Of a stretch of 64,000 bases of DNA, positions 1 through 7,338 are shown piece after piece (within the stretch, counting starts at the first letter, position 1; each line of letters opens with the position of its first letter). The notes below the pieces were generated by a model that was not told the origin of the DNA, did not search any database, and worked only from the letters and a program-made list of their open reading frames with translations. The DNA is from an uncultured Clostridia bacterium. GTDB taxonomy: Bacteria > Bacillota > Clostridia > Lachnospirales > Lachnospiraceae. Location: the NCBI GenBank assembly GCA_937895705.1, contig CALBKM010000035.1, positions 1-64,000 on the forward strand. The letters run 5' to 3'. Position numbers and translations under genes: made by a program.

Positions 1-924
1 ATTGTGAAGGACTATGATAAGCATTATTTAAGATGGACACCGCAACGGTTCCGGGAAACCATTGAGATATCTCATTTGTCCATCTATGCCTTTGACCAGG
101 ATAGTCATCACAGCTTTGAGTTTTACAACGAACAAAAAGAGCTGGTTGAGGAAATGAATAATCGTTTGGGTTATAATTTCACGGTAACTTCTGCAAAGAG
201 AAACGGAAACAAACTTCTTGTTAAGATTAAAAACACCGGTCTGGCACCTGCATTTTTCAATATTAAGCTTGCTGCGGAGCTTACGGACAAGGACGAAAAC
301 AAGCTGGGCAACTTCGGGGTACCGGTAATAATAGAGAAGGGGTCTTTCCGAGATGAAGAGGAAAGGACTTTTTTGTTCGAATATGACGGAACGGTTGAGG
401 ATGATACATTTATTTGTCTGGCGATGTATGACAATGATAATTATCTTGTTGCAGGGAAAGACCCTACCGTAAAATTTGATAACAAAAATACTTTGCCGAA
501 TAACAGATTATTGTTGGCGGAAATTCGCGAATCCGGAAGGGTGACAGCGACGCCTGTTCCGACAGTGGTGTCAAAGCCGACAGCGACGCCTGTTCCGACA
601 GTGGTGTCAAAGCCGACAGCGGCACCTGCACCGACGGTGACACCTGAGGGAACAAAAACACCTACGGCGACACCTTTAACATCAGCAACATCTGCACCCT
701 CGGCAACGGCGAATCCTAAGGTGACACAGACACCGGAGGCAGCTGAGGACCCGGAGGAATCGGTTGAGGTTGTCACAAATGCTGAACCCGATATTACGAA
801 GAAACCGATAGAATCTAAGCCTTCTCAGTCCAAGAAAGATTTTAAATCGTGGGTTTTGGCAGGAATCGGTTTTGTAACTTTGTTGTCGGGTTTCATGGTG
901 GGCCTTTGGAAAAAGAGAAAATAA
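1..924 (+). CDS. C-terminal part of a Pro/Thr-linker membrane-anchored surface protein (DUF4832-like)
   Basis: The frame is open to the left edge, so the gene starts outside the window and the GTG at 4 is probably internal. About 150 visible residues form a folded region ending in a beta-rich domain with an N-T-G-L-A-P-A stretch. This resembles the DUF4832 domain that ends some bacterial glycosidase-like surface proteins (family call tentative). A linker rich in Pro, Thr, Ala and Val follows (about residues 180-265), including a duplicated 12-residue unit. One hydrophobic helix then ends in KKRK, which fits a C-terminal membrane anchor. The protein is probably extracellular and tethered to the membrane. 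A strong hairpin follows the stop. Confidence 0.6.
   Translation: MVKDYDKHYLRWTPQRFRETIEISHLSIYAFDQDSHHSFEFYNEQKELVEEMNNRLGYNFTVTSAKRNGNKLLVKIKNTGLAPAFFNIKLAAELTDKDENKLGNFGVPVIIEKGSFRDEEERTFLFEYDGTVEDDTFICLAMYDNDNYLVAGKDPTVKFDNKNTLPNNRLLLAEIRESGRVTATPVPTVVSKPTATPVPTVVSKPTAAPAPTVTPEGTKTPTATPLTSATSAPSATANPKVTQTPEAAEDPEESVEVVTNAEPDITKKPIESKPSQSKKDFKSWVLAGIGFVTLLSGFMVGLWKKRK
542..613 (+). repeat. 36-bp tandem duplication in the linker coding region
   Basis: Two near-identical 36-nt units encode the repeated peptide PTATPVPTVVSK. A third, degenerate unit follows. The length is a multiple of three, so the duplication keeps frame and lengthens the Pro/Thr linker. Confidence 0.75.
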
Positions 925-960
925 AAAGAGAAAGACTCACAAGCTTACTTTGATACTACT

Positions 961-1005
961 ATAATGCTATGTCATTACAAATGTTTTGACATAGCATTAT
1001 TTATT
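961..1005 (+). terminator. Intrinsic terminator after the surface-protein gene
   Basis: A perfect 14-bp inverted repeat has arms at 961-974 (ATAATGCTATGTCA) and 987-1000 (TGACATAGCATTAT), followed by a T-rich tract. The stem is AT-rich, so termination may be partial. The 3' arm overlaps a candidate -35 box for the next gene. Confidence 0.7.
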
Positions 1006-1014
1006 TGTTATTCT
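986..1014 (+). promoter_or_regulatory. Candidate sigma-A promoter overlapping a terminator arm
   Basis: TTGACA (986-991), 17 nt, then TATTCT (1009-1014). The -35 box is perfect and the -10 box matches 4 of 6. It would drive the flhB-like/yraN pair. The -35 box lies inside the 3' arm of the preceding terminator. Confidence 0.45.
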
Positions 1015-1039
1015 TATAGTAGCGAAAGGAGGTGCCCCG

Positions 1040-1324
1040 ATGGAGGAACAAAAGAGTAAAATAGCGGTTGCGCTGGAATACGAACCTTCCGAAGAGGCAC
1101 CGAAGATTGTGGCCTCCGGCCGCGGTTATGTGGCAGAGAAGATTATTGAACGTGCCGAGGAGGAGAATGTACCGATTCACAAAGACGACAAGCTGGCAGG
1201 GACGTTGTCTAAACTTGAAATCGGCGATGCCATACCGCCAGAGCTTTATGAGGTGGTGGCGGAGGTGCTGCTGTTCGTGGATAAGGTGGATAAAATTAAA
1301 GGGAAGGTTAAGGATGCCTTGTAA
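1040..1324 (+). CDS. Orphan FlhB/YscU C-terminal domain protein (YlqH-like)
   Basis: 94 residues matching only the soluble C-terminal domain of the FlhB/YscU export-switch family: an I-A-V-A-L-E-Y start, a central segment on G-R-G-Y-V-A-E-K-I, and an I-P-P-E-L-Y-E-V-V-A-E-V-L end. The transmembrane half is absent, and the N-P-T-H self-cleavage motif of FlhB is replaced. No flagellar or secretion genes lie nearby. Similar stand-alone proteins (B. subtilis YlqH) sit beside rnhB and yraN in many Firmicutes; their function is not settled. The RBS is AAAGGAGG, and yraN follows 25 nt after the stop, so the two are probably co-transcribed. Confidence 0.8.
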   Translation: MEEQKSKIAVALEYEPSEEAPKIVASGRGYVAEKIIERAEEENVPIHKDDKLAGTLSKLEIGDAIPPELYEVVAEVLLFVDKVDKIKGKVKDAL

Positions 1325-1349
1325 TGCGTTGTAATTTTGGGAGGAGTTA

Positions 1350-1736
1350 ATGACAGAGAAGAAGGATTCGGAGCATAAATCAACCGATTGGAATCGTCGT
1401 CGGGTGGGAACCGAGCAGGAAACCAAGGTACAGGAGTATTTGAAGAAGCTGGATTATGAGATTGTTGCCCGGAACTTTTATACGAAGCATGGCGAGATTG
1501 ATTTGATTGCGAAAAAGGACGGTTATCTGGTATTTATCGAGGTGAAATACCGTGCCGATGAACGGTACGGAGTGCCGGAAGAAGCAGTGGATTATCGGAA
1601 GCAGAAGAAAATCATTGCTGCAGCGCAGTATTATATGTATAAGAACCGGATCCCCTTTGATACACCGTGCCGGTTTGATGTGGCAGGGGTGACAGGGGAT
1701 AAGATACGAATTACGGAGAATGCGTTTTGGATGTAG
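1350..1736 (+). CDS. YraN/UPF0102 family nuclease-fold protein
   Basis: 128 residues. The family core is visible: G48-E-I-D51 followed by F-I-E64-V-K66, the D...E-x-K arrangement of restriction-endonuclease-like folds that resembles Holliday-junction resolvases. The first 25 residues are charged and poorly conserved. It directly follows the FlhB-domain protein, as in other Firmicutes. The exact role is unproven; a function in DNA processing is inferred from the fold. The RBS is GGGAGGAG just before the ATG. Confidence 0.88.
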   Translation: MTEKKDSEHKSTDWNRRRVGTEQETKVQEYLKKLDYEIVARNFYTKHGEIDLIAKKDGYLVFIEVKYRADERYGVPEEAVDYRKQKKIIAAAQYYMYKNRIPFDTPCRFDVAGVTGDKIRITENAFWM

Positions 1737-1817
1737 GTTGTATTTGTTGCGGATCAGTTATGGAATGATAAGTAGTTGAAAGATTATATAACGGAATAAA
1801 ATGATAGGAGCGGAAGA

Positions 1818-2666
1818 ATGAACCTGAAATTAGAAATTCTTTCCACAAAGGAAATTGGTGTTTCGGACACTTTGGTCCCGTTTTTATATTTTAAGCGTCT
1901 GGCGGCACATCCGGGCGTAAAACACGGCTGTTCTACAAGAGTAGGCGGTGTCAGTACAGGGTGTTTTTCAAGTATGAATCTCGGTTTCGGCCGTGGAGAT
2001 GCGGACGAAAATGTCCTCACGAATTATGACAGGCTTTGTTCAGCTATGGGCTTTTCTAAGGAGCAGGTGGTATTGCCGGACCAGGTGCACGATACGGTGG
2101 TGCGGAGGGCAACCAAGGCGGATTGCGGCAAAGGAATCGTAAAAGCACGGGATTACGATTGCGTGGATGCCCAGATTACCAACGAGCCGGGAGTAGCATT
2201 GGCGGTGTTCGGCGCGGACTGCGTGCCGGTGTTTTTCTATGATCCGGTGACAAAGGCTATCGGTACGGCCCATGCGGGCTGGCGCGGGACCATCGGGAGG
2301 ATTGCCGAAAAGACGGTACAGGCCATGGAAAAAGAGTTCGGTAGCAAGCGGTCAAATATCGAGGCTTATATCGGGGTATCTATTTGCGGAGAGTGTTATA
2401 CCGTAGGCGGTGAGGTGGCTGAATTGTTTACGAAGGAGTTTTCGCAAGCTACTACGCAGACAGAGGAACAGAAGAAAAACGGCACTTGCCAACTGGATTT
2501 GTGGCAGGTGAACCGTATCATATTGGAGCAGGCAGGAGTAAAACCTGAGAATATTGTTATCGGAGGTGTTTGTACCAAATGTCATTCCGATGTGTTATTT
2601 TCTCACAGAGTACAGGGAAACGACAGAGGAAGTCTGGCGGGATTTCTCATGCTTGCCGAGGAGTAG
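1818..2666 (+). CDS. pgeF: Peptidoglycan editing factor PgeF (YfiH/laccase-domain)
   Basis: 282 residues of the YfiH/DUF152 family. The metal-site residues are all present: H91, C135 in G-A-D-C, and H152 in A-H-A-G-W-R-G. C-S-T-R-x-G-G-V-S near residue 38 and M-N-L-G-F-G are further family marks. The family was first called polyphenol oxidase. The established E. coli role is to remove wrongly incorporated amino acids such as L-Ser from UDP-MurNAc precursors. It is cytoplasmic. The RBS is GGAGCGGAAG before the ATG. It lies among envelope-related genes, which fits peptidoglycan quality control. Confidence 0.9.
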   Translation: MNLKLEILSTKEIGVSDTLVPFLYFKRLAAHPGVKHGCSTRVGGVSTGCFSSMNLGFGRGDADENVLTNYDRLCSAMGFSKEQVVLPDQVHDTVVRRATKADCGKGIVKARDYDCVDAQITNEPGVALAVFGADCVPVFFYDPVTKAIGTAHAGWRGTIGRIAEKTVQAMEKEFGSKRSNIEAYIGVSICGECYTVGGEVAELFTKEFSQATTQTEEQKKNGTCQLDLWQVNRIILEQAGVKPENIVIGGVCTKCHSDVLFSHRVQGNDRGSLAGFLMLAEE

Positions 2667-2810
2667 CTGAGAAGCGACCCGGAGAAGAAGCGGTAACCGG
2701 AGCATAGAAAAAGGTTGCAAATAGTTGAAAGAAGACAGTAGGTACAGAAATAGAAAAGTTGAAAATTGCAGAAAAAAGCCTGCAGAAGTTACACAGAAAA
2801 AGAGGTTCGT

Positions 2811-4127
2811 ATGGCTAAGAAATTACAGGAACATAAAATCAAAGAAGTTCTCCCTGGCAGTATTGCCGAGGAACTGGATATTGAAGCGGGAGATGTGTTG
2901 GTTTCCATTAATGAACAGCCGATTAAAGACGTGTTCGATTACCGGTATTTGTCGGAGGATGAGGAAATTGTCCTTCTAATCAGGAAACCGGACGGCGAGG
3001 AATGGGAATTGGAAATCGAAAAGGATGCTTATGAGGATTTGGGTCTGGTATTTGAGGACGGGCTCATGGATGAGTATCGTTCCTGTAGGAATAAGTGCAT
3101 CTTTTGTTTCATCGATCAGATGCCAACCGGAATGCGTGATACACTGTATTTTAAGGACGATGATGCAAGACTTTCGTTTTTACAGGGAAACTATATTACG
3201 CTGACCAATTTGTCCGAAGAGGATATGGAGCGGATTTTGTTTTATAAATTGTCTCCGATTAATGTGTCCGTGCATACCACAAATCCGGAACTTCGCTGTA
3301 AAATGCTTAACAACCGTTTTGCGGGAGAGGCACTGGATAAAATCAAGCGCTTTTATGATGCGGGCCTTGAGATGAACGGGCAGATTGTGCTTTGTAAGGG
3401 CTATAACGACAAGGAAGAGCTGGAGAGGACCATTCACGATTTGACGGCGTATTTACCGCTGATGCAAAGCGTTTCCGTGGTGCCGATGGGGATGACAAAG
3501 TTCCGTGAAGGCCTTGCACAGGTGGAACCCTTTACGAAGGAGGATGCGCTGGAGGTCATCGGTACCATAAAGAAATGGCAGGACATTATACAGAAGCATT
3601 ACGGCACCCGTATGATCCATGCCAGTGACGAATGGTACTTGCTGGCGGGACTGCCGCTGCCGGAGGAGGAAGACTACGAAGGCTATCCACAGCTTGAAAA
3701 CGGTGTGGGTATGATTCGTTTGTTAAATGTAGAGGTGGACGAGTATTTGACGGAATGTAAGGGAGATGACAGAGTTCGGAAACTGACCCTTGCTACCGGC
3801 GAGCTTGCGGCTTCTACGATAAAAGAGCAGGTAGAAAAGATTCAAAAGAAATATCCGAACATTGAGGCAAACGTAATTGACATTCGAAACGATTTCTTCG
3901 GAAAAAGCATCACCGTGGCCGGATTAGTTACGGGACAAGACATCATTGCGCAGTTAAAAGACAAGGAATTAGGGGATGTTTTGCTTCTTCCGGAAGTGAT
4001 GTTACGCAGCGGTGAAGATGTTTTTTTGGACGATTTAAAAATTTCCGATGTGGAAAAGGCTTTACAAACCCGCGTGGGTATTGTAAAATCAAAAGGAGAG
4101 GCTTTTGTACGGGCCGTAATAGAGTAG
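2811..4127 (+). CDS. PDZ-domain radical SAM protein of the DUF512 family
   Basis: 438 residues from the chosen ATG, which has AGAGG eight bases upstream; an in-frame TTG at 2766 has no clear RBS. Residues 10-70 form a PDZ-like domain with P-G-S-I-A-E and G-D-V-L-V-S-I-N. A cysteine cluster follows at C92, C96 and C99 with the family signature C-I-F-C-F-I-D-Q, expected to bind a 4Fe-4S cluster. The C-terminal DUF512 region contains an R-L-L-N-V-E-V-D-E-Y segment. Members are common immediately upstream of der in Clostridia, as here. The reaction is unknown to me; radical SAM chemistry is inferred from the cysteine motif. Confidence 0.9.
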   Translation: MAKKLQEHKIKEVLPGSIAEELDIEAGDVLVSINEQPIKDVFDYRYLSEDEEIVLLIRKPDGEEWELEIEKDAYEDLGLVFEDGLMDEYRSCRNKCIFCFIDQMPTGMRDTLYFKDDDARLSFLQGNYITLTNLSEEDMERILFYKLSPINVSVHTTNPELRCKMLNNRFAGEALDKIKRFYDAGLEMNGQIVLCKGYNDKEELERTIHDLTAYLPLMQSVSVVPMGMTKFREGLAQVEPFTKEDALEVIGTIKKWQDIIQKHYGTRMIHASDEWYLLAGLPLPEEEDYEGYPQLENGVGMIRLLNVEVDEYLTECKGDDRVRKLTLATGELAASTIKEQVEKIQKKYPNIEANVIDIRNDFFGKSITVAGLVTGQDIIAQLKDKELGDVLLLPEVMLRSGEDVFLDDLKISDVEKALQTRVGIVKSKGEAFVRAVIE

Positions 4128-4159
4128 TTGATTTTTGAAAGCGAGGATAAATTCCTGAA

Positions 4160-5491
4160 ATGAGTAATCCGATTGTAGCCATCGTGGGACGCCCGAATGT
4201 AGGTAAGTCCACGTTGTTCAATGCCCTTGCGGGGGAACGTATTTCGATTGTAAAAGATTATCCGGGGGTGACCCGTGACCGTATTTATGCGGATGTAACC
4301 TGGTTGAATTATAAGTTCACCATGATTGATACCGGCGGTATCGAGCCGGAGACCAAGGATAAGATGCTGACCTATATGCGGGAACAGGCACAGATTGCCA
4401 TTGATACGGCAGATGTCATTGTGTTTTTAACGGATGTTCGTATGGGCCTTGTGGATGCGGACTTTAAGGTGGCTGACATGTTGCGCCGTTCCGGGAAACC
4501 TGTGGTTCTTACGGTGAATAAGGTAGATGATTTCGAAAAGATGCAGGCGGATGTATACGAGTTCTATAACCTCGGTATCGGCGACCCGATTGCGGTGTCC
4601 GGTGCGTCCCGCCTCGGTTTCGGTGAACTCTTAGACGCCATTGTGGAGTATTTCCCAGAGCCGGTAGATGGTGAAGAGGAGGAAGAACTTCCGAAGATTG
4701 CTGTGGTAGGTAAGCCGAATGTAGGTAAGTCCTCCATTATCAATAAGCTGACCGGTGAGAACCGTGTCATTGTATCGGATATTGCGGGCACCACCCGTGA
4801 TGCCATCGATACGGTAGTAAAGTTTGAGGAAAAGGAATATATTTTTATCGATACGGCGGGACTTCGTCGTAAAAATAAGATTAAAGAGGAAATCGAGCGT
4901 TTCAGTATCGTGCGTACTGTCAGTGCGGTGGAACGCGCGGATGTAGTTGTGGTGGTAATCGACGCTACGGAGGGTGTGACCGAGCAGGATGCAAAGATTG
5001 CGGGAATTGCTCATGAGCGCGGGAAAGGTATCATTATCGCGGTGAATAAGTGGGATGCGGTAGAGGATAAGGACGATAAGACGATTTATCGTCAGACGGA
5101 ACGTATCCGCGAGATTCTGTCCTTTATTCCGTATGCGGAGATTGTGTTTATTTCCGCAAAGACCGGACAGCGTATGACGAAGATTTTTGAGAAGATCGAT
5201 CTTGTCATCCAGAGCAGAACCCTGCGTATTCAGACCGGTGTACTGAACGAAATCCTTATGGAGGCTACCTCTTTACAGCAGCCGCCGTCCGATAAGGGTA
5301 AGAGACTTAAGATTTTCTTTATGACCCAGGTGGCTGTAGGTCCGCCTACCTTTGTGTTGTTTGTAAACAGTAAGGAGCTGATGCATTACTCCTATCAGCG
5401 TTATATCGAAAATAAGATTCGTGACACCTTCGGCTTCGTGGGAACTTCTTTGAAATTCATTATCAGAGAACGCGAGGATGCAACGAAATAA
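4160..5491 (+). CDS. der: Ribosome biogenesis GTPase Der (EngA)
   Basis: 443 residues, normal length. Two tandem GTPase domains are visible: the first P-loop is G-R-P-N-V-G-K-S at residues 10-17, the second G-K-P-N-V-G-K-S near residue 185. Each has a D-T-G-G or D-T-A-G switch II motif and an N-K-V-D or N-K-W-D specificity motif. A C-terminal KH-like domain follows. Der is an essential GTPase for 50S subunit maturation. It starts 32 nt after the radical SAM gene and precedes plsY, the usual Firmicutes order. Confidence 0.98.
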   Translation: MSNPIVAIVGRPNVGKSTLFNALAGERISIVKDYPGVTRDRIYADVTWLNYKFTMIDTGGIEPETKDKMLTYMREQAQIAIDTADVIVFLTDVRMGLVDADFKVADMLRRSGKPVVLTVNKVDDFEKMQADVYEFYNLGIGDPIAVSGASRLGFGELLDAIVEYFPEPVDGEEEEELPKIAVVGKPNVGKSSIINKLTGENRVIVSDIAGTTRDAIDTVVKFEEKEYIFIDTAGLRRKNKIKEEIERFSIVRTVSAVERADVVVVVIDATEGVTEQDAKIAGIAHERGKGIIIAVNKWDAVEDKDDKTIYRQTERIREILSFIPYAEIVFISAKTGQRMTKIFEKIDLVIQSRTLRIQTGVLNEILMEATSLQQPPSDKGKRLKIFFMTQVAVGPPTFVLFVNSKELMHYSYQRYIENKIRDTFGFVGTSLKFIIREREDATK

Positions 5492-5519
5492 GTAAAGCAG
5501 AAATGGCAGGATAAGTAAT

Positions 5520-6170
5520 ATGATTTGGCGTATTGCGATTTGTTTGATTTTAGGTTATGTGTTCGGCTGTATCTCAACAGGGTATATTGTCGGCAAGTTT
5601 CAAAAGGTGGATATCAGAAACTACGGAAGCGGCAATGTGGGAACCACAAATGCTCTTCGTACGCTGGGAAAGAAAGCAGCGTTGATTACGCTTTTGGGCG
5701 ACGTGTTCAAATGCGCAATTCCGGTAGTACTGATTAAATTCGTCTTTTTTAAGGATGTTCCTTATGCGGATTTGTTGGGATTGTATACGGCGCTCGGTGC
5801 GGTGCTGGGGCATACGTTTCCGTTCTATTTGAAGTTTAAGGGCGGTAAGGGAATTGCGGTACTTGTGGGCACGATTCTAACCTTTGACTGGCGAATCTTT
5901 TTGATTTGTGTCGCAACATTTTTTGTGATTCTTGCCATTACCCGTTTTGTATCGTTGGGGTCTTTGGTGATGGAAGTATTGTTTGTTATCTGGGTGGCGA
6001 TTACCCGTCCGGGGGACTGGCATATGCTGGCGTTAAGTATTGTGTTTGCGGTACTGGCGTTCTATACACACAGAGAGAATATCAAACGTCTTCTTTCCGG
6101 TACCGAGAATAAAATCGGACAGAAGGTGAAAATCGATACAACGGAAGAAGCTAAAGAGAAAGAAGTATAA
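5520..6170 (+). CDS. plsY: Acyl-phosphate:glycerol-3-phosphate acyltransferase PlsY
   Basis: 216 residues with about five membrane helices. The conserved PlsY motifs are present: G-S-G-N-V-G-T-T-N near residue 36 and H-T-F-P-F-Y-L-K-F-K-G-G-K-G near the middle. PlsY transfers the acyl group from acyl-phosphate to sn-glycerol-3-phosphate, the first committed step of phospholipid synthesis. The next gene, gpsA, makes the acceptor substrate, so the pair forms a metabolic unit. The C-terminal tail is lysine- and glutamate-rich. Confidence 0.97.
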   Translation: MIWRIAICLILGYVFGCISTGYIVGKFQKVDIRNYGSGNVGTTNALRTLGKKAALITLLGDVFKCAIPVVLIKFVFFKDVPYADLLGLYTALGAVLGHTFPFYLKFKGGKGIAVLVGTILTFDWRIFLICVATFFVILAITRFVSLGSLVMEVLFVIWVAITRPGDWHMLALSIVFAVLAFYTHRENIKRLLSGTENKIGQKVKIDTTEEAKEKEV

Positions 6171-6272
6171 TCGGTAATTTGACCCGGGCGGAGTATAAGT
6201 GAACCGGGACGGCATGTATGGAAAGAATGAAAGGAAAATGCGTTTATAAAACGCATGGGATAGGTGGACGGT

Positions 6273-7286
6273 ATGAAAAAGGTTACGGTATTGGGCGCCG
6301 GTACATGGGGGGTCGCACTTACCATATTGCTGGCGAATAACGGTCATGAGGTGACTCTTTGGTCGAAGTTTGAAGCGGAGACCGGTGCTTTGGCGGCAAA
6401 CCGCAGCGAGATTAAGAATCTTCCGGGCGCTGTTTTACCTGACAGCGTGAAGTTGACCAATGATTTGGCAGATGCTGCGGCCGGCGGACTTGATATGATT
6501 GTAAATACGGTGATTTCTCCTTTTGTAAGAGAAGTGTCTCATGCAATTTCTTCGTATATCAAAGAAGGAACCGTTATTGTGAATGCTTCAAAGGGAATTG
6601 AACACGGTACTTTATATACTATGACGGATATTATTTCCCAGGAAATTCCCCAGGCGAAGGTGGCGGTGATTTCCGGACCGAGTCATGCGGAGGAAGTGAG
6701 TAGACATATTCCTACGACAGTAGTGGCAGGAGCTGCCGAGAAGGAAGTTGCCATGTACATTCAGGATATGTTCATGAATAAGTATTTCAGAGTATATACC
6801 AGTCCGGATGTTCTGGGAATCGAAATCGGCGGTTCTTTGAAAAATGTCATCGCATTAGCGGCGGGAGCCATTGACGGCCTCGGCTACGGTGATAACACGA
6901 AGGCAGCCTTGATTACCCGCGGTATTGTGGAAATCGCAAGACTGGGCGAGGCAATGGGTGCAAAATATGAAACCTTTGCAGGGCTTTCCGGTATCGGTGA
7001 TTTGATTGTAACCTGTACCAGTACCCATAGCAGAAACCACAACGCCGGCTATCTGCTGGGTCAGGGAAAGTCTTTGGAGGAAGCAAAGCAAGAGGTCGGT
7101 CAGGTGGTGGAAGGCGTAAACTCCGCTCAGGCAGCACTGGCACTTGCGGAAAAATACGGCGTGGAAATGCCGATTGTGGAACAGGTCAATGCGGTTCTGT
7201 TCGAAAACAAGGAGGCGAAGGAAGCCTTAAAGGACTTGCTTGTACGTGAAAAAGTAACGGAATATAGTTCTCTCAGTTGGGAATAA
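6273..7286 (+). CDS. gpsA: NAD(P)-dependent glycerol-3-phosphate dehydrogenase GpsA
   Basis: 337 residues. I chose the ATG at 6273 because AGGTGG at 6262-6267 gives ideal spacing; an in-frame GTG at 6264 lies inside that RBS. The N-terminus shows the Rossmann motif G-A-G-T-W-G. The catalytic-lysine region G-G-S-L-K-N-V-I-A-L-A-A-G and a C-terminal substrate domain with G-I-G-D-L-I-V-T-C follow. It reduces dihydroxyacetone phosphate to sn-glycerol-3-phosphate for PlsY. Its stop codon lies inside a candidate sigma-E -35 region for spoIVA. Confidence 0.97.
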   Translation: MKKVTVLGAGTWGVALTILLANNGHEVTLWSKFEAETGALAANRSEIKNLPGAVLPDSVKLTNDLADAAAGGLDMIVNTVISPFVREVSHAISSYIKEGTVIVNASKGIEHGTLYTMTDIISQEIPQAKVAVISGPSHAEEVSRHIPTTVVAGAAEKEVAMYIQDMFMNKYFRVYTSPDVLGIEIGGSLKNVIALAAGAIDGLGYGDNTKAALITRGIVEIARLGEAMGAKYETFAGLSGIGDLIVTCTSTHSRNHNAGYLLGQGKSLEEAKQEVGQVVEGVNSAQAALALAEKYGVEMPIVEQVNAVLFENKEAKEALKDLLVREKVTEYSSLSWE

Positions 7287-7310
7287 CAAAACCCCCCTTT
7301 GGCATATACT
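7281..7310 (+). promoter_or_regulatory. Candidate sigma-E promoter of spoIVA inside a terminator
   Basis: GAATAAC (7281-7287), 15 nt, then CATATACT (7303-7310). Against the B. subtilis sigma-E consensus (KMATATW, 14-15 nt, CATACAHT) this is 5 of 7 and 7 of 8. spoIVA is a known sigma-E target. The -10 box sits at the start of the hairpin loop, so transcription would begin near 7316-7318, in or next to the loop. Confidence 0.6.
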
Positions 7311-7338
7311 GTAACAGCAGAGCCAAGGGGGATTTTTT
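7291..7338 (+). terminator. gpsA terminator whose 3' arm contains the spoIVA RBS
   Basis: The 5' arm CCCCCTTTGGC (7293-7303) pairs with GCCAAGGGGG (7322-7331), with one bulged T, an 18-nt loop, and T6 at 7333-7338. The A-run before the 5' arm can also pair with the T-run. The spoIVA ATG follows the T-run directly, so AAGGGGG in the 3' arm is its only plausible ribosome binding site. Confidence 0.85.

Noticed and set aside
542..613. CRISPR-like direct repeats
   Set aside because: The units are contiguous, in frame, and encode a Pro/Thr peptide; there are no spacers and no cas genes.
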